NCBI RefSeq assembly: GCF_013459645.1
Contig: NZ_CP054861.1
Location: 1,910,001-1,974,000 of the forward strand
Origin: Martelella sp. NC20
GTDB taxonomy: Bacteria; Pseudomonadota; Alphaproteobacteria; Rhizobiales; Rhizobiaceae
Direction of reading: 5' to 3'
Length of the DNA stretch: 64,000 bases
Shown here: one piece after another, positions 63,114-64,000 of the stretch
Position numbering within the stretch: position 1 is the stretch's first letter
How the letters are laid out: each line of letters opens with the position of its first letter
The notes under the pieces: model-generated
Seen by the model: only the letters and a program-made list of their open reading frames with translations
What the model was told of the DNA's origin: nothing
The model's database searches: none
Program-made: the position numbers and the translations under genes

Positions 63114-63195
63114 GCATCAAAAGAGCGATCACGGGCCGCTCTGCCCGCGATCATCCAATGGGGCATGCCCCGGTCCTTTATCTCTTTGTTTTAAC

Positions 63196-63239
63196 GCGCG
63201 GCCAGACGGAAAACCGGTATCCACTTTTCCTGGCCGCGC
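63196..63239. repeat. Palindromic intergenic element (family C, copy 2)
   Basis: Perfect ten-base arms GCGCGGCCAG and CTGGCCGCGC enclose GGAAAACCGGTATCCACTTTTC, whose centre is the reverse complement of the centre of the element at 27936-27990. It lies in the 152-base gap between the surface lipoprotein and Slam genes. Confidence 0.75.
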
Positions 63240-63265
63240 TCCAGTTCAGAGTTCCTGGTAGTCGA

Positions 63266-64000
63266 ATGCAGTTCGCCCGCCTCATTCTCCGTCTGAAACG
63301 TATGGCGGTTCCCGCCATGCTGGCGCTTGTCATCGGCCTTTCAGGCGGCGCGGCGGTGGCTGACAATCCATTTCCCAAGATCAAGGGGCTGATCGAATCG
63401 GGCCAGTATGATCAGGCGATGGCGTTGTCTGCGCATCTGACCAGGGACCCGGAACTTTCCGCCTTGTCGCAGAAATTCACCTATGCGCTCATTTTGAAGC
63501 GCCAGGGACAGTTGAAGCAGGCGGCAGGGATCATGCGCAAGATCCTGGCGGAGAAGCCGGATCTGTCACGGGTGCGCCAGGAGCTCGCCCATACCCTTTC
63601 GCTGATGGGCGAGAAGAAGGCAGCAATCTACCATTTCTCGATACTGGCCGATAATGCGCCGAGCGAATCGCTGCGCTCCTTCTACGAGGATTTCATCGAC
63701 CGCGTGAACCTCGACCGGCCCTGGACGCTTGGCGGTTATGTCGCCATCGCCCCCAGCACCAATATCTCGAACGCGACCGATCAGGCTCTCGTTCATGTCG
63801 GCGGCATACCGCTCACGCCGGGCGACAAGGCCGAAAGCGGCGTCGGGCTGAATTACGGGGCGAACGGAACCTACACGTTCCAGCTTGTCGATGATCTTTC
63901 GCTGACATTCGGCGGTTCGATCACCGGTCTCGCCTACAAGGAAACCGTCTACAACCAGACCCAGTTCGGCGGCTTTTCACAGCTTTCCTGGCGCATGGAC
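63266..64000 (+). CDS. Surface lipoprotein assembly modifier (Slam), 3' end beyond the window
   Basis: An open frame of 245 codons that continues past the last base. It starts MQFARLILRLKRM at 63266 and has a signal peptide (to about residue 33, ending AAVA). A helical TPR-type region follows (about 35-150; QYDQAMALSAHL, KRQGQLKQAAGIMRKIL, RQELAHTLSLMGEKKAAIYHF). The start of a beta-barrel comes next, with the Slam-characteristic WTLGGYVAIAPSTNISNATD and GVGLNYGANG. Slam is an outer-membrane translocator that displays specific lipoproteins on the cell surface; the neighbouring lipoprotein is its likely client. Confidence 0.87.
   Translation, partial: MQFARLILRLKRMAVPAMLALVIGLSGGAAVADNPFPKIKGLIESGQYDQAMALSAHLTRDPELSALSQKFTYALILKRQGQLKQAAGIMRKILAEKPDLSRVRQELAHTLSLMGEKKAAIYHFSILADNAPSESLRSFYEDFIDRVNLDRPWTLGGYVAIAPSTNISNATDQALVHVGGIPLTPGDKAESGVGLNYGANGTYTFQLVDDLSLTFGGSITGLAYKETVYNQTQFGGFSQLSWRMD

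Overview
The window looks like chromosomal DNA from an alphaproteobacterium of the order Hyphomicrobiales (Rhizobiales), most likely Rhizobiaceae or a close marine or soil relative. The evidence is a GC-rich base composition, a C4-pathway hemA (5-aminolevulinate synthase), an etfB-etfA pair next to a PduO-type cobalamin adenosyltransferase, an IalB-like protein, a SapC-like protein, and short palindromic intergenic elements of the kind common in rhizobia. The genus cannot be settled from this sequence. Nearly all of it is single-copy chromosomal gene content. Mobile DNA is limited to an IS630-type transposase remnant at the left edge.

Region by region. 1-3.2 kb: IS630 remnant, HNH endonuclease, AlkA-type glycosylase, glutamyl-Q tRNA(Asp) synthetase. 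3.2-8.4 kb: YihY/BrkB membrane protein, SDR, small twin-TM protein, PduO adenosyltransferase, etfBA, YjbQ. 8.4-14.7 kb: a 3' fragment of a dead SDR gene, a class C beta-lactamase-fold hydrolase, and a four-gene sugar ABC importer (binding protein, two permeases, ATPase). 15.1-19.5 kb: two aldo/keto reductases, then a CaCA-type Ca2+/H+ antiporter gene followed by a gene for a prokaryotic ionotropic-glutamate-receptor-like channel. 19.6-26.3 kb: tamA-tamB and a glycine-zipper protein. 26.5-37 kb: hemA with an FNR/FixK-type box, dxr, 3-hydroxybutyryl-CoA dehydrogenase, CueR, a GFA protein, a beta-hydroxyacid dehydrogenase, prfC, dut, a DUF4010/MgtC-like membrane protein, cysK. 37.2-41.5 kb: a two-gene signalling unit, an NCS1-transporter-like hybrid histidine kinase and a LuxR-type response regulator. 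41.6-49.4 kb: an Asp/Asn hydroxylase, a MATE exporter, TsaC/Sua5 with an FAD dehydrogenase, a Rid-family protein, and a Rieske oxygenase-reductase pair (glycine betaine or stachydrine demethylation). 49.4-52.5 kb: phnN, phnM, a DUF1045 2H phosphoesterase and a Pat-like acetyltransferase, without the C-P lyase core. 52.6-61.3 kb: BI-1, YqaE/Pmp3, the ybbP-ybbA-tesA group, ThpR, LMW-PTP, pterin dehydratase, YkvA, IalB, SDR. 61.4-64 kb: SapC-like gene, then a TbpB-like surface lipoprotein and a Slam outer-membrane translocator that runs off the window.

The most interesting units are (i) the channel/antiporter pair at 17.2-19.5 kb, (ii) the lipoprotein/Slam pair at 62.3-64 kb, which would export the lipoprotein to the cell surface, and (iii) the transporter-like sensor kinase with its regulator at 37.2-41.5 kb. 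Three families of palindromic intergenic repeats, each present twice, sit in the larger gaps. A terminator-like hairpin lies directly in the leader of the sugar ABC operon. No tRNA, rRNA or CRISPR array was recognised.
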